A stretch of 64,000 bases of DNA, from NCBI RefSeq assembly GCF_900115865.1, contig NZ_FOXY01000005.1:62001-126000 (forward strand), given 5' to 3'. Source of the stretch: Donghicola eburneus (GTDB taxonomy: Bacteria; Pseudomonadota; Alphaproteobacteria; Rhodobacterales; Rhodobacteraceae). The notes below the pieces were generated by a model. That model was not told the origin of the DNA and ran no database searches. It saw nothing but the letters and a program-made list of their open reading frames with translations. Within the stretch, counting starts at the first letter, position 1. Each line of letters starts with the position of its first letter. The translations under genes and the position numbers were made by a program. Positions 35,672-42,551 of the stretch are shown piece by piece.

Positions 35672-36112
35672 ATGGCTGACCCGGTAACACGCGGCATTTT
35701 CGATGGTCTTGTTCGCCGTGCTGGCGGTGTCGAGGCGGTCGCGGCGGTGCTGGAAGCCCGCTATGGCGTGGGCTGCAAGGGCACGGTCAGCAAGATGTGT
35801 TCCGGCCAGATCGGTGTGACGGTCGATGCGGCAATCGCGGTCGAAGACTTTGTCGGGGCTTTCCCGTTGACCAATCGCATGTTCGAGCGCACGGGCCGTG
35901 AAGGTGTGCGGGCCGGATGTCTGAAGGAACTGGCGGCGCAAAGCACGCTGGCCAGCGGTCAGGCGCATTCGGCGCTGATCCGAGCGTTTTCGCACCTAAG
36001 CCCCGGTGGTGAGGCTTTGACCGCAGAAGAGCGCGCAGAAGTCATCGCCCATATGCGTGCCGCGCGTCAGGTGCTGACCGACATCATTGATGCGGCGGAG
36101 GTGCAGGGATGA
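35672..36112 (+). CDS. Phage regulatory protein, CII-type candidate
   Basis: 146 residues (MADPVTRGIFDGLVRRAGGVEAVAAVLEARYGVGCKGTVSKMCSGQIGVTVDAAIAVEDFVG). The N-terminal segment looks like an HTH that reads as a compact DNA-binding domain with an aligned 'GTVSKM' recognition helix. The C-terminus is helical. Position right after the Cro-like gene matches CII-type regulators, such as the CP76-like group. The family call is tentative. Confidence 0.55.
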   Translation: MADPVTRGIFDGLVRRAGGVEAVAAVLEARYGVGCKGTVSKMCSGQIGVTVDAAIAVEDFVGAFPLTNRMFERTGREGVRAGCLKELAAQSTLASGQAHSALIRAFSHLSPGGEALTAEERAEVIAHMRAARQVLTDIIDAAEVQG

Positions 36113-36149
36113 TGGATGGCGCTGCACAACTGGAAAAAGGGAAATCACT

Positions 36150-36281
36150 ATGGCCTACGTGCTTTGGGAATGCTTGCAGACCGCAGCAATCGTCTTCGTC
36201 ATTTGGTGCTTGTCGGGCGTTCAGTCCAAGACAATCAGTCTGCTTGTGGATCGCGGTCTTCAGCTGCATCGGCGTCAGTGA
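36150..36281 (+). CDS. Small membrane protein
   Basis: 43 residues from ATG 36150 with one hydrophobic helix (VLWECLQTAAIVFVIWCLSGV) and a basic tail. aaaaaggga lies 8 bases upstream. Such single-span peptides are common in phage early regions, but expression is not shown. It overlaps the 3' end of the minus-strand gene 36235-36558. Confidence 0.4.
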   Translation: MAYVLWECLQTAAIVFVIWCLSGVQSKTISLLVDRGLQLHRRQ

Positions 36282-36558
36282 CAAGGCGCAGTTTGGGGCG
36301 ATCTTCAGCGTCACTTTTGGCGATGAATTCGTTTTCTATTGTTTTGGTCAGGCTTTCGACAAACACGGCGCAGTGGGGATGCAGGTCATTGGTGTCGCAG
36401 CAGCCTTTAATCACTTGGATCAGGCTTTCGGGGTCTGCGTTGTTTACGGTGATGAAGGCGCGACAAAGTTCGTAGATCATCTGGTTTTGAACGCGCCGAA
36501 AATCGTTAAGCCGCGCAACTTGGTCGAAGAGGGTTTGAATAGCCTCATTAACGTCCAT
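36235..36558 (-). CDS. Hypothetical phage protein on the minus strand
   Basis: 107 residues from ATG 36558 (MDVNEAIQTLFDQVARLNDFRRVQNQMIYELCRAFITVNNADPESLIQVIKGC). Helical with a Cys pair region (CCDTNDLHPHC) and an acidic tail. An upstream ATG at 36585 is possible. It opposes the early right operon. Function unknown. Confidence 0.6.
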   Translation of the reverse strand: MDVNEAIQTLFDQVARLNDFRRVQNQMIYELCRAFITVNNADPESLIQVIKGCCDTNDLHPHCAVFVESLTKTIENEFIAKSDAEDRPKLRLVTDADAAEDRDPQAD

Positions 36559-36764
36559 GCTTATCGCTTCTTTTTTTCTCGTCATTGGGGACACTGCTTT
36601 TTGTTTGCCTGCCGCGCGTACTGCGTAGTGGGCTTTTGTGCCGCCGCTTTGGGAAGTCAGTGGGTGGCGCAACTGGTCGGGCGAGTTTGGGACGGCTTGC
36701 CCGACCACACCATATTGATGCCATCAGATACAGATGGTCAACATTTGCGCAGTCAGGTGGTGGC

Positions 36765-37298
36765 ATGACTGGGTATTCGACAGGGCTGGCGCGCCCGCTT
36801 CATCTGTGGGCATCGGGCTTTGCCCGTCGTTGGCATATGAATGCGGCTTTGTCCGGTGCGGATGATTTCAACTGTGCGCATCAAGGCCGTTGCGCCATGC
36901 TGGTCATCACTCTGTTTCCTGACCATTCGCTGGCGTTGTTGCGGGCGGCTGTGACCCATGACGCTGCTGAATTCGTGGTGGGTGATCTGTCGCAGCCCTT
37001 TAAGGCTGTTGGTGGCGATTTGGTTGCTGATCATGCGTCTTTGGAAGGCGACGTGCTGACCCGAATGGGCTTGGCCTGCGATCTGAGTGAATTCGAACAG
37101 CGTTGCCTGAAGCTGATCGACCGCATTGACGCGGTTCTGTTTGTTCAGCTGCGCGCACCGCAAGAGGCGCGGCGCAACGGCTGGCCCGAAGTTCAGGACT
37201 GGTGTCTGGGTGAAGCTGATGAGTTGGGCTGCGGTGAAGCGGTCGCGGTTCTGTTCTGGGATTCCGAATGCCGGGCCTATGAAGGGGGTGCGCTATGA
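36765..37298 (+). CDS. HD-domain phosphohydrolase (YfbR-like)
   Basis: 177 residues. An HD-type metal-binding pattern is visible: H at WASGFARRWHMN, VTHDAAEFVVGDLSQPFK with the HD pair and downstream Asp/Glu, and LIDRIDAVLFVQLRA. This matches small HD nucleotidases like YfbR, found in phages where they may act on dNMPs during DNA replication. aggtgg precedes the ATG. It overlaps the next gene by 4 bases. The substrate is unknown. Confidence 0.7.
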   Translation: MTGYSTGLARPLHLWASGFARRWHMNAALSGADDFNCAHQGRCAMLVITLFPDHSLALLRAAVTHDAAEFVVGDLSQPFKAVGGDLVADHASLEGDVLTRMGLACDLSEFEQRCLKLIDRIDAVLFVQLRAPQEARRNGWPEVQDWCLGEADELGCGEAVAVLFWDSECRAYEGGAL

Positions 37299-37636
37299 AT
37301 GCGATCACCGCCAATGCCGAAAGCCAGCGCCGGATCTTCAATCATTTTGCCGAACGGCTGGAAGAGCGGTTTGGGAGGGGGCTGGATGCCCTGACACTAT
37401 GGCGCGCGCTGGCCTATGCGCTGCATGCACAGGACTGGAAGTTGCTGCGCCCCGTCGCCCGCGTGAACCGCAAGGGGCGGCGCATCTTTGTTTGCCGTTT
37501 GGCCGATGGCCGGTTTCTTTTTGTTCTGTTCGATTGCCAGATCGGCCTGCCGATCACCGTCTTCCGCGAAGGCATGGTCATTCGGCGCGAGGGCAAGGGA
37601 ACCATGCAGTTGGGGGTGCCACATGACCTTCGCTAA
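37295..37636 (+). CDS. Hypothetical phage protein
   Basis: 113 residues (MNAITANAESQRRIFNHFAERLEERFGRGLDALTLWRALAYAL). The last part shows alternating strands (RRIFVCRLADGRFLFVLFDCQIGLPITVFREGM), reminiscent of small RelE/HigB-like or DUF folds, but catalytic residues are not identifiable. Coupled by 4 bases to the HD gene. Confidence 0.6.
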   Translation: MNAITANAESQRRIFNHFAERLEERFGRGLDALTLWRALAYALHAQDWKLLRPVARVNRKGRRIFVCRLADGRFLFVLFDCQIGLPITVFREGMVIRREGKGTMQLGVPHDLR

Positions 37637-37913
37637 CATGGACCGCAACCAGATCGAAGAGCACCACATCGACCCGCGCGCCTGCCGGGCGCTTTGGTGT
37701 GCGGTGGTCGAAGAGCAATTTCAGCTGGCTGTGTCGCCCAAGATGACTGATCGGCCCGCTGAAATATCCGCAGCGCGCCGCTGGTTTGGCACCCGTGATT
37801 TCTTCATGGCCTGCGCCTTGGCTGGCGTCGATGGCGCATGGGTTCTGTGGGGCGTTCGCCATCATCTTGCAGAAACGCATGTAGAGGCGCAGGAAGGGGC
37901 TTTTGCGCTATGA
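37623..37913 (+). CDS. Hypothetical phage protein
   Basis: 96 residues from ATG 37623 (MTFANMDRNQIEEHHIDPRACRALWCAVVEEQFQLAV, AARRWFGTRDFFMACALAGVD). Helical, with a Trp-rich core. It overlaps both neighbours within a chain of coupled small genes. Function unknown. Confidence 0.6.
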   Translation: MTFANMDRNQIEEHHIDPRACRALWCAVVEEQFQLAVSPKMTDRPAEISAARRWFGTRDFFMACALAGVDGAWVLWGVRHHLAETHVEAQEGAFAL

Positions 37914-38299
37914 CCCCGCTGCTACCCGCAACCGCAAATGCCGTGACACGGCATAGTGAGCCGGAAGACTTCCGGTCTTTCGCGCATCAGGAATTGGCAG
38001 CATCCAGCCCGTGGCGGGGCGGTATCTGCTTCAACCCATCCTGTGGGGCAGCGTTTGAGCCGCGCCGCAGCTGGCAGATTTACTGCTGCACCGCCTGTGA
38101 GCGCGCAGGCACGGCAGAGTTGCGCAAGTGGGGCCATCGCATGGCCCTGTCAGCGCTGATCTGGCGCATGGGCAAATATGAACAACATGACGCGGGCATC
38201 CGCGATCTGACCCGCGCAGCACGGCGGCATGTTAGCCAAGTGCAATCCGCATGGTTGGCAGATCGGCAAGCCCGCGCTGCAGAAAGGGGTAAATCATGA
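37910..38299 (+). CDS. Cys-rich hypothetical phage protein
   Basis: 129 residues. CFNPSCGAAFEPRRSWQIYCCTACERAGTAELRK has the spacing of a treble-clef or zinc-ribbon finger, then a basic helix. Probably binds nucleic acid; the role is not known. It has a 4-base overlap with the upstream gene. Confidence 0.62.
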   Translation: MTPLLPATANAVTRHSEPEDFRSFAHQELAASSPWRGGICFNPSCGAAFEPRRSWQIYCCTACERAGTAELRKWGHRMALSALIWRMGKYEQHDAGIRDLTRAARRHVSQVQSAWLADRQARAAERGKS

Positions 38300-38604
38300 A
38301 TTGTCCAGAACACTTGGTCTTGGACCGTAAGTGGCTGCAGGTCTGGCACATCCAGCATGCTGATGTTCCCCGCAGATACATCACTTGGGGGGAGGTCTTG
38401 AATCCTCTTCGCTATGAAATCTGTGTCGGAGCGGGACCGGGGCGCTACTGGCGCTGGAACGATGACGCTTGGCTTTGGACGGCATGGCGGAATTTTCTGT
38501 TCCGGGCAAAGATTGGGTGCTGGCTGCGGGGCCATGAGTGGGTTCCGAACCGATATTCAGACGGTGATCGGTGTGACCGTTGCTTCAAGCAAAGGGGGCG
38601 GTGA
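38296..38604 (+). CDS. Hypothetical phage protein
   Basis: 102 residues (MNCPEHLVLDRKWLQVWHIQHADVPRRYITWGEV). The C-terminal CWLRGHEWVPNRYSDGDRCDRCFKQ again has Cys/His pairs of a zinc site. It overlaps the preceding gene by 4 bases and the next by 1. Function unknown. Confidence 0.58.
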   Translation: MNCPEHLVLDRKWLQVWHIQHADVPRRYITWGEVLNPLRYEICVGAGPGRYWRWNDDAWLWTAWRNFLFRAKIGCWLRGHEWVPNRYSDGDRCDRCFKQRGR

Positions 38605-38906
38605 TGGCGGTTTATGTAGATGACATGATGGCATCCTTTGGCCGGATGAAGATGTGCCACATGATGGCTGACAGTTCCGAAGAATTGCTGGCGATGGCTG
38701 ACCGGATCGGCGTGGCGCGGAAGTGGCTTCAGAAGCCCGGTTCTCATATGGAACACTTCGACATTGCCATGTCCAAGCGGCGGCTGGCCGTCGCTGCGGG
38801 TGCGGTCGAGGTCAAGCGCCGTGATCTGGGCATGCTGATGCGGAAGCGCTATGGCAAGTCTTTCGATCCTGAGTGCGTGACCTGCCGGGAAGGCGGTGTG
38901 TCATGA
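38604..38906 (+). CDS. DUF4031-family protein
   Basis: 100 residues beginning MAVYVDDMMASFGRMKMCHMMADSSEELLAMADRIGVARKWLQ, the pattern of DUF4031, a small family common in phages and actinobacteria. The end (KRRDLGMLMRKRYG, CVTC) is basic. Function unknown for the family. The start overlaps the previous stop. Confidence 0.75.
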   Translation: MAVYVDDMMASFGRMKMCHMMADSSEELLAMADRIGVARKWLQKPGSHMEHFDIAMSKRRLAVAAGAVEVKRRDLGMLMRKRYGKSFDPECVTCREGGVS

Positions 38907-39520
38907 CACAGGCGAATGCCCTTCACTTGGTCGATGCAGATGACATCGACATCTATCCGATTTCATCCAGCGAACGCTTGGACTCGCATTTCTTTGTGCC
39001 GTGGAACCTGAAACGTTGGCGCGGCAGTGAGTTTCGCCGTTTTGGCTATGCCGACCCTGAAGTCGGTTGGTTCGGCATGGAACTGTTCTTTCTGGCGCAG
39101 GATGAAACACCCATCGGCACGTTGCCCTGCGATGATGATGCGCTGGCCTTTCTCTTGCGCATCCCGCCCGCCCGGTGGCGAGAGTTGAACAGCCGGGATG
39201 TGTCGCCCCTGCATGGTTGGCACCGCGTTCACTGCGACAGCGGTCAGGTGCGCTTGGCCCATCCAGTGGTCACCGAAGTGGCCATGGACGCCTTGGGGTC
39301 CAAGAAGCGCAATGACGCCAAGAATGCCGATGAACGGATGCGCAAGCGGCTTGGCACCATCATCAATCACCTGAAGGCCATTCCGGGTGCGGCGCGCATT
39401 GCGGACATGGAAGAGCGGGTGAATGACATCAGCGACTGGATCGAAGCCCAGTATCCGGGTGGCAGTGCCACGCTGAAGCGCGTGAAAGAGGCGTTGAATG
39501 ACCTGTCATCGCGTCATTGA
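38903..39520 (+). CDS. DUF1376-like phage replication-region protein
   Basis: 205 residues. The first 110 (YPISSSERLDSHFFVPWNLKRWRGSEFRRFGYADPEVGWFGMELFFLAQDETPIGTLP, DDDALAFLL) resemble the DUF1376/YdaU domain found on phage replication-initiation proteins. The C-terminus is helical and charged (KKRNDAKNADERMRKRLGTIINHL). It is placed directly upstream of a palindrome-rich stretch and DnaA box, which supports a role in replication. Family assignment is by eye. Confidence 0.65.
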   Translation: MTQANALHLVDADDIDIYPISSSERLDSHFFVPWNLKRWRGSEFRRFGYADPEVGWFGMELFFLAQDETPIGTLPCDDDALAFLLRIPPARWRELNSRDVSPLHGWHRVHCDSGQVRLAHPVVTEVAMDALGSKKRNDAKNADERMRKRLGTIINHLKAIPGAARIADMEERVNDISDWIEAQYPGGSATLKRVKEALNDLSSRH

Positions 39521-39754
39521 TTTCTTCCCCAAACCTTCCGCCGGAAGAAACAGGAATTTCCTGAAACGGTTTTTGGAAGTTTTCATTTTTTCCGAAAACC
39601 GAGCGGCTGAAAGGAAACAAGAAGAAATCAAAAGAAAAAGAAACTTCCGGGGCGCGTCAATTTTGAACGGCTGTGCCTGTGGATAAGTCGGATTTGCTGA
39701 GAATGGCCATCAAGCAGCGAAGCGGTATGGCAACAAAAAGAAGGGGGATAGGCA
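39521..39754. other. Candidate phage replication origin
   Basis: 234 bases, AT-richer than the flanks and without a good gene. Perfect 13-base palindromes lie at 39535-39547 and 39551-39563 (centres 16 bases apart). A long stem-loop has arms 39567-39577 and 39591-39601. An A/G-rich run (39608-39650) is followed by a perfect DnaA box TGTGGATAA at 39678-39686. This layout fits a theta-type origin next to a replication gene. The function is inferred. Confidence 0.55.
39678..39686 (+). promoter_or_regulatory. Perfect DnaA box
   Basis: TGTGGATAA, the reverse complement of the consensus TTATCCACA, in the AT-rich gap after the DUF1376-like gene. A single perfect 9-mer could occur by chance, but the location beside palindromes strengthens it. 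Confidence 0.55.
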
Positions 39755-40336
39755 GTGGAAGGTCAGGAACTAAGGGACGGCAAGGAACGGGTCAGGATCA
39801 ACCTGATTGAACCACTCGTCAAAGGTGGGATGGTGCGCAAGCGCGGTCGATCCGTCGAAGAGCATGACAAGTTCTTGGCCAGTCTGGAAGCGCGTCTGGC
39901 CTATATGGCCGAAGATCGGTTGCAGGCATTGGCCGAAGTGGTCGAGCGATATGCGGGCGGGCCGCAAAAGAACGTCTGGCCCGCTGAAGTGTCAATTATG
40001 AATTGGGCGCGTCGGCTGCAGGAAGTGCCTGCCAGTGAAAGCCGGTTGGTGCGGTCCTATCTGCAGTCTGGCGCGGGTGATGCGGCAAAGTCCGGCGGTT
40101 ATCTGGTCGAACTGTTTGTCTATTTGAAGCGCATCGGCGCACCGCCCAATGACTATGTGCTGAAGGGCATCCGCGAAGAGGCTGAAGACAACCGGCGCAA
40201 GCGCGAAGGAATCGAGCGTGACCGGGAAGAGGGTCGGGCCAGCCCGCGCGATCTGGCTTGGCTTCAGGGTTACATGGACACGCGGCGGCGCTGTCTGGAC
40301 ATCATCAAAGCAAAACAAGAAAGGGCAGCGGCATGA
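39755..40336 (+). CDS. Hypothetical phage protein
   Basis: 193 residues (MEGQELRDGKERVRINLIEPLVKGGMVRKRGRSVEEHDKFLASLEARLAYMAEDRLQALAEVVERYAGG). Helical, with a charged C-terminal region (REEAEDNRRKREGIERDREEG) that may form a coiled coil. It follows the candidate origin directly, so a replication or packaging-control role is possible. No family recognised. Confidence 0.62.
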   Translation: MEGQELRDGKERVRINLIEPLVKGGMVRKRGRSVEEHDKFLASLEARLAYMAEDRLQALAEVVERYAGGPQKNVWPAEVSIMNWARRLQEVPASESRLVRSYLQSGAGDAAKSGGYLVELFVYLKRIGAPPNDYVLKGIREEAEDNRRKREGIERDREEGRASPRDLAWLQGYMDTRRRCLDIIKAKQERAAA

Positions 40337-41112
40337 ACCGGGACAGAATAGCGATGGCGGTCACCCGCATCGAACGGGCAACCAGCATTGATGAACAGGC
40401 GCGGATGGCGGAAGTCCGGGCCATGGGCTTTGTCCCTGCAGAAGTCGGGCCGGAAATCCCGATGGCCCCGGCGCGCGGGCCAGTGCGGATGCTGGACATG
40501 ATGGCGTCCTACCCCAAGGGCGATGATGGCTTTGAAATCAAGGCGGCTGGCTTTTTGGGGCGCAAGACACTGCAGCGGGCGGATAGCTTCGATGTGATGG
40601 CGGCAAAGGCGGCGCGGCATAAGAAGCAGTCGCCCTTCAGTCCGGCGCAGGTGGCGATGGGCCGGTTCTATCGGGATCTGGTCGAAAAGCATGAAAGCGC
40701 GGGCGTGAAGTGTTCATCGCTGGAAAGCCTGTCGCAGCGCAGTGCTGGTAGTGGCGGTGACTTCATGGGTGCGGTGTTGCGTGATAGGGAGCGCATCACC
40801 GTGCTGCGCAAGCGCATCGGCAGCGGGTCGGCAATGGTGGTGAGGCGCATCCGTCCATCGGATCGGGGGTCGCGTGTCACCATCATGGATCGGCGGCTGG
40901 TCGACATCGTCTGTCTGGAAGATGGCACCATCACCGATGTTCTGCGCAAGCATGGTTGGGGTGATGATGCTAAGTTGCGGGCGGCGCTCCAGCAGGCATT
41001 GGCCATGGTGTTGGACCGGATGATGGGGCCGGTGCGTCGTGGTGGCGCGTCGGTCGCTCATTTCGGAAAGGGGTGTTTGCCGATTTGGGGAAGTGAGGCG
41101 GGTAATGGCTGA
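40333..41112 (+). CDS. Hypothetical phage protein
   Basis: 259 residues (MNRDRIAMAVTRIERATSIDEQARMAEVRAMGF). The N-terminal part is Met/Ala/Pro-rich and the C-terminal 100 residues predict a compact helical domain (RIRPSDRGSRVTIMDRRLVDIVCLEDGTITDVLRKHGWGDDAKLRAALQQAL) that could bind DNA. Overlaps the preceding gene by 4 bases and the HTH gene after it by 8. No family recognised; a late regulator is one possibility. Confidence 0.58.
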   Translation: MNRDRIAMAVTRIERATSIDEQARMAEVRAMGFVPAEVGPEIPMAPARGPVRMLDMMASYPKGDDGFEIKAAGFLGRKTLQRADSFDVMAAKAARHKKQSPFSPAQVAMGRFYRDLVEKHESAGVKCSSLESLSQRSAGSGGDFMGAVLRDRERITVLRKRIGSGSAMVVRRIRPSDRGSRVTIMDRRLVDIVCLEDGTITDVLRKHGWGDDAKLRAALQQALAMVLDRMMGPVRRGGASVAHFGKGCLPIWGSEAGNG

Positions 41113-41530
41113 TGTGTTTTCTTTGAGAGAATTGGCAAAGTTAGCCGGTGTAAGTCACCGCACAATTCTGAACGACATTTACAGAGTGGGCATTGACCTT
41201 CCGAAGTCGGGAACATCTGGCAAAAAGACCCTGATAGAGAAATGCGACGCGCAGACGTATTGGGCATGGCGGCAGTGCATGTCACTGGGGCTAAGTTCAA
41301 AGGGGCTTTGGATTCCAATTGCGTCTTGTTTACGTGGTCATCAAGCCGAACTGCGCGCGTGTTGTCTTGCGGTGACACCAAGGCAAGCCCGCTTGTGTGA
41401 TAACACCAGCGAAAACGGTTGGGATGCGATGATTGTTCGTTGGGATGACATTGATGGATCAGAGAGGTTGAAGCAGGTTATTGTCTTTCTTGGTGGCATG
41501 CCAAAATGCCTTCACAAAGAAAGTTGTTGA
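41105..41530 (+). CDS. HTH-domain phage protein
   Basis: 141 residues. The N-terminal MADVFSLRELAKLAGVSHRTILNDIYRVGIDLPKSGTSGKKTL is a clear helix-turn-helix, MerR/phage-type. The rest has several Cys (CMSLG, CLRGH, CCLAV, CDNT) and no recognised fold. A candidate regulator of the late operon that starts just downstream. Base use is slightly AT-richer than neighbours. Confidence 0.62.
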   Translation: MADVFSLRELAKLAGVSHRTILNDIYRVGIDLPKSGTSGKKTLIEKCDAQTYWAWRQCMSLGLSSKGLWIPIASCLRGHQAELRACCLAVTPRQARLCDNTSENGWDAMIVRWDDIDGSERLKQVIVFLGGMPKCLHKESC

Positions 41531-41573
41531 CGCTTACCCCGACAGCCCCTTATGAAATATGCATCATCTACAA

Positions 41574-41604
41574 GAGCGCCCACGGGAAACCGGCGGGCGC
41601 TTTT
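41574..41604 (+). terminator. Terminator-like hairpin before HNH gene
   Basis: Arms gcgccc/gggcgc (extended to gagcgccc on the left) around a 13-base loop, then tttt. It lies between the HTH gene and the late operon and could end early transcription. Confidence 0.6.
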
Positions 41605-41638
41605 GCATTGGTGACTTCCGAACATCGAAAGGGACGCG

Positions 41639-42037
41639 GTGCCGAAGAAACCCTGCGCACATCCGGGCTGTTCCCGGCTGGTCGATCTTGGGTCGGCATA
41701 TTGCGAAGCCCATGCGGTGGCGGACAAGCGGGACCGGGATCGGACTGCGGATGCAAAGCGGGCTGATAAGCCAAGCCGCAAATGGTATAAGCGCAAAGCT
41801 TGGAGCGGCAAAGGTGGGCGGCGTGAACAGCAGCTGGCAAATGAACCGCTGTGCAGGCTCTGCCCTGATCATTCAAGGCAGCGGGCGACAGTTGCAGACC
41901 ATGTGATTCCACATCGGGAAGACTATGCCCTTTTCTGGTTTGGGGAACTTCAGTCGCTGTGCAAGTCCTGCCACGACATCAAGAAACAGCGGGTCGAACG
42001 GCGCGCAGGTAGGGGGGGTGAAAAGTCCACAGCCTGA
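41639..42037 (+). CDS. HNH endonuclease of the packaging module
   Basis: 132 residues from GTG 41639. An N-terminal Cys/His cluster (CAHPGCSRLVDLGSAYCEAH) is followed by the HNH core: LCRLCPDHSRQRATVADHVIPHREDYALFW, LQSLCKSCHDIKKQRVERR. HNH proteins next to terminase are needed for cos cleavage in HK97-type phages. It precedes the terminase genes, as expected. Confidence 0.88.
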   Translation: MPKKPCAHPGCSRLVDLGSAYCEAHAVADKRDRDRTADAKRADKPSRKWYKRKAWSGKGGRREQQLANEPLCRLCPDHSRQRATVADHVIPHREDYALFWFGELQSLCKSCHDIKKQRVERRAGRGGEKSTA

Positions 42038-42098
42038 GCGCAGGGGACCGGCGGGGGCAATCAGATTTTTGCGCGCGAAAGTTTAAGGGGGGGGTCTC

Positions 42099-42548
42099 AT
42101 GACCGCACCGGCATCAGGCATGGAACGGCTGGTCACCCTTCTGGGTGGATGGCCTGAACACTTCGAAGCGGAAGAGCGAAAGCATGGCGAAAGCCTGCTG
42201 GCTGTTATGCGTCGTGATCGGGTTCTGGATGAAGCGGTCTTCGGCATCGTGGTTCGCTACGCGGCGCACCGCGCGGCCTATGATCGGTTATCGGCTGAAA
42301 TCTCGGCTGAAGAATTTGAAGCCACGGCCAGCAACTACCTTTCGGGGAAAGAGCAAAGTCGGGCCTTCCATGAAAACAAGCTGCTGACGCTGGAACGCGA
42401 ACTGCTGGCTACACCCTATGCGCGGGCTAAGAACGGCATGTCCGCCCAAACATCCTTCATGGATCTGCTGGATGACCAGCCGCCGGAAGGTGGTGGCAGT
42501 GGCAAAGTGATGCCGTTCAAGCCGATGGCAAAGAAGGGTCGCGCCTGA
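42099..42548 (+). CDS. Terminase small subunit (probable)
   Basis: 149 residues (MTAPASGMERLVTLLGGWPEHFEAEERKHGESLL, VRYAAHRAAYDRLSAEISAEEFEATASNYLSG, LLDDQPPEGGGSGKVMPFKPMAKKGRA). Helical with a basic C-terminal tail, as P27-type small terminases. Position between HNH and the large subunit, 3 bases from the latter, is the main support. Confidence 0.75.
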   Translation: MTAPASGMERLVTLLGGWPEHFEAEERKHGESLLAVMRRDRVLDEAVFGIVVRYAAHRAAYDRLSAEISAEEFEATASNYLSGKEQSRAFHENKLLTLERELLATPYARAKNGMSAQTSFMDLLDDQPPEGGGSGKVMPFKPMAKKGRA

Positions 42549-42551
42549 TTC

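Noticed and set aside
36109-36768. A 219-codon plus-strand frame
   Set aside because: It overlaps the helical minus-strand gene and reads as a low-quality mix of Phe/Cys-rich segments without a domain.
39498-39686. A short frame across the gap after the DUF1376-like gene
   Set aside because: It overlaps the upstream gene's end and runs over palindromes and the DnaA box; the Lys/Arg/Glu-rich translation reflects the purine-rich DNA.
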